From: Paraburkholderia sp.
Lineage (GTDB): Bacteria; Pseudomonadota; Gammaproteobacteria; Burkholderiales; Burkholderiaceae
DNA length: 64,000 nucleotides
Direction of reading: 5' to 3'
NCBI GenBank assembly: GCA_004322045.1
Contig: SCRN01000043.1
Coordinates: forward strand, 124,001-188,000
This document shows, in pieces, positions 62,104 through 64,000 of this stretch. The position numbers were made by a program, and so were the translations under genes. A model generated the notes under the pieces. It made no database searches. It worked only from the letters and a program-made list of their open reading frames with translations, and was not told the origin of the DNA. Each line of letters starts with the position of its first letter. Positions within the stretch are counted from its first letter, which is position 1.

Positions 62104-62511
62104 GGCCGCCTCCCATCCAACGACCTCATAATAGTACGGCAACGACCTGTATGAATATACAGTTGTCGATGATCGCCGCTGGGAGCCGAACCGGAATCGG
62201 TCGGATAACAGCGGACACGAATGCGTCAATCCAAATCTTGAGGCGCCGCGCATATTCCTCAAAGCATTTTCGAGATAGCCTCCATAAAGCTCCGTCCGGA
62301 CAGAATTGCTAAATACCTCTAGGTAAGAAATGCTTCGCCGGTGCGACGATGAAAAATAGGAAACGCTTTCATTTGGCAGAAATTACCGAAATGAAAGGCG
62401 ATAATTCTTTAATTGTTTGGAAAGCGACAGCATCAGTGTAATTCCTTGAATTTATAATCTATGATTCCCCTCCTTTAATTCGGTTGCGCTACTGGAGAGG
62501 AATTAATCGAT
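62104..62511. other. AT-rich gap between the SRAP gene and vgrG
   Basis: No gene is visible. From about 62260 to 62490 the DNA is far more AT-rich than the surrounding genes. TATAAT at 62453-62458 is a perfect -10 hexamer facing vgrG, but the -35 region is poor. GAGAGG at 62494-62499 is the vgrG ribosome-binding site. The composition change suggests a junction of transferred DNA. Confidence 0.5.
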
Positions 62512-64000
62512 ATGGGTAGATCCGCTCACTCACTTATGCTTGAGGTCGGAATCGAGCAAGGCAACAGAGCGTTGATACTCAGCACGCCTCTCGGCGCGCA
62601 GGTGCTGCTGCCTCAACGAGTGGTGGGGGAGTCGCGCATCGGACGCGAGTTCGAGATGACAGTAGATGTCGTGTCCCGCGAGCGCGTCATCGAATTGAAG
62701 AAGCTGATGGCAAAGCCGGTCACGTTGTGGGTCCGCCAGCGGGACAACAGCTATCTCCCCTATCACGGGTTCGTCTTCGCGACGAGAAGGCTTGGCTCCG
62801 ACGGGGGCATGACGTACTACCAGCTTTCGTTCTCGTCCTGGATGCGATTCTTGCGTCATCGGAAGGACGCGAGGATCTTTCAAAACCGAACGACAGCGGA
62901 CATCCTGGCCGAGGTATTCGACGGCCATTCCCATGCACGCGGGCAATACCGATTCGACTTGCGCAACCGTGGCGCGACGCACTCGTACTGCACGCAGTAC
63001 GACAGCGATCACAACTTCGTCCATCGGTTGATGGAATCCGAAGGCTGGTTCACCTACATTGAGCAGGCGGAGAACGGGAAGTCGCATACGGTCGTTATAA
63101 CCGACGACATGTATCGCTTCAAGCCGCTCGACACGCAGGATGTCACTTTTTATCGCGCAGAACGACGAACTAGTGCCGATGCCCTCGTGGAGTGGAGCAG
63201 CGAGCGCGTCGTCCAAAGCGTCGCCTATGCTATTCGCACGTCCGACTACAAGCAGCCCGACTGGCCGAGGGAACGCTCCGGCACCTCGACGGACGGGCAC
63301 GGTGATGTTCCTAGTGAACTCGAAGTTTACGAGTACGCGGGCCCCTACAGCTTCCCTCCGAGAGAGGCGGCGAATGACCGGGGCTCGCTTGCGGTCCAAT
63401 ACCGCCTCGAAGAGTATGAGTCACGAACCAAGCGTTTTTATGGCGTCGGCAGCGGCCTCAGTATGGATGCGGGCGGTGGTTCGACTTGAAGAACCATCCC
63501 GAGCACGATTCGGATAAACCACAAGAGAAGGAATTCGCAACCATCGCGGTAAGGTGGTGCATCCAAAACAACCTGCCGCTGGGAAACAGTCGGCCGTTTC
63601 CGCACAGCCTGCAAAACCAACTTACGCGCATGAGGGCGCGATACAAGGACATGCAATCGCTGTTCACGTCCCGAGACGAGAGCGGCAACGAAAGCTTTTT
63701 CTTGGTCGAAATCGAGGCGCAACGGCGACGGGTGCCGTATCGCAGTCCATTCGACCACAAGAAGCCTGGCATGCATATGCAGACGGCGACGGTTGTCGGG
63801 CCTGCCGGCGAAGAAATATTCACCGACGAGTTGAATCGCGTGAAGGTCCAGATGCACTGGGACCGGCTCGGAAACAACGACCAGTCATCCTCATGCTGGA
63901 TGCGCGTCGTCTCGCCGAATGCAGGGAGCGGCTTCGGTGGGGTTTTCGTGCCACGAGTGGGCCACGAGGTTGCAATTGACTACATCGACGGCGACTGCGA
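62512..64000 (+). pseudogene. vgrG: VgrG-family type VI secretion tip protein, frameshifted and cut by the window edge
   Basis: The first frame (62512-63489) encodes 325 residues of VgrG: LILSTPLGAQVLLPQRVVGE, RIGREFEMTVDVVS, then the gp27-like region up to RFYGVGSGLSMDAG. There it shifts: the sequence GCGGGCGGTGGTTCGACTTG near 63470 would need one more C to continue as GRWFDLKNHPEHD. The next frame is open from there to base 64000 and reads PFDHKKPGMHMQTATVVGPA, RVKVQMHWDRLGNNDQSSS and PNAGSGFGGVFVPRVGHEVA, clearly the gp5-OB part of the same VgrG. So a one-base deletion (or sequencing error) splits it. VgrG is the spike of the T6SS and often carries effectors at its C-terminus, beyond this window. 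Confidence 0.9.

Noticed and set aside
1-64000. tRNA or rRNA genes, CRISPR arrays, complete insertion sequences or an integrase
   Set aside because: None seen. The island shows no transposase or integrase gene, so the mechanism of insertion remains open.

Overview
This 64 kb window looks like a chromosome segment of a high-G+C betaproteobacterium of the family Burkholderiaceae (Burkholderia sensu lato, for example Paraburkholderia or Trinickia; genus not resolvable here). Reasons: GC-rich codon use, the metK / ahcY (behind an SAH riboswitch) / phage-holin-family / metF neighbourhood, and Burkholderia-type cca, midA, folB-ttcA and glmU-glmS blocks.

Layout. 1-18.8 kb is core and metabolic: metK 3' end, small membrane and lipoproteins, a PhyH dioxygenase, an aldo-keto reductase, DbpA helicase, SrkA kinase, an aldehyde dehydrogenase / AidB-like acyl-CoA dehydrogenase / GMC oxidoreductase group, a LysR regulator divergent from lrgA-lrgB, then ahcY, a holin-like membrane protein and metF. 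18.9-30.7 kb concerns peptide and glutathione use: gamma-glutamyltransferase, an RpiR-type regulator, and a dipeptide ABC importer with two tandem binding proteins (dppA-dppA-dppB-dppC-dppD-dppF), ending in a TraB/GumN-family gene.

30.7-42.85 kb is a lower-G+C island inserted between the TraB gene and the 3' end of a DUF979 gene. Its left third is a graveyard: an MFS transporter relic carrying a stop codon, a fused relic of mannose-1-phosphate guanylyltransferase, an intact ABC exporter preceded by the C-terminal stump of a GT4 glycosyltransferase, and a 112-bp patchwork of three small pieces copied from the neighbouring dppF and TraB genes. Its right two thirds is an intact, tightly overlapping eight-gene operon: class III (GSA-type) aminotransferase, GNAT acetyltransferase, HldE/TagD-like nucleotidyltransferase, HAD hydrolase, NAD-dependent sugar epimerase/dehydratase, GH65 glycoside phosphorylase-like enzyme, MFS exporter and DegT sugar aminotransferase. 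I do not recognise this combination. It is the best candidate in the window for an undescribed pathway, probably making and exporting an amino-sugar-containing small glycoside; that product class is inference.

42.9-61 kb returns to core functions: DUF979-DUF969 with the 5-oxoprolinase genes pxpA, pxpC and pxpB and a divergent MarR-type regulator; 5-formyl-THF cyclo-ligase; Slt-type lytic transglycosylase; an NDUFA9-like protein; GST-cca; MidA; a pteridine-reductase-like SDR with folB-ttcA; glmU and glmS. The right edge (61.1-64 kb) looks acquired: an SRAP-family protein with an unusual coiled-coil insertion, a 408-bp AT-rich gap, and a vgrG (type VI secretion spike) broken by a one-base frameshift and running off the window.

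GGT (cleaves glutathione), the Dpp importer (takes up dipeptides such as Cys-Gly) and PxpABC (opens 5-oxoproline) could form one gamma-glutamyl recycling theme. metK, ahcY and metF serve the activated methyl cycle.
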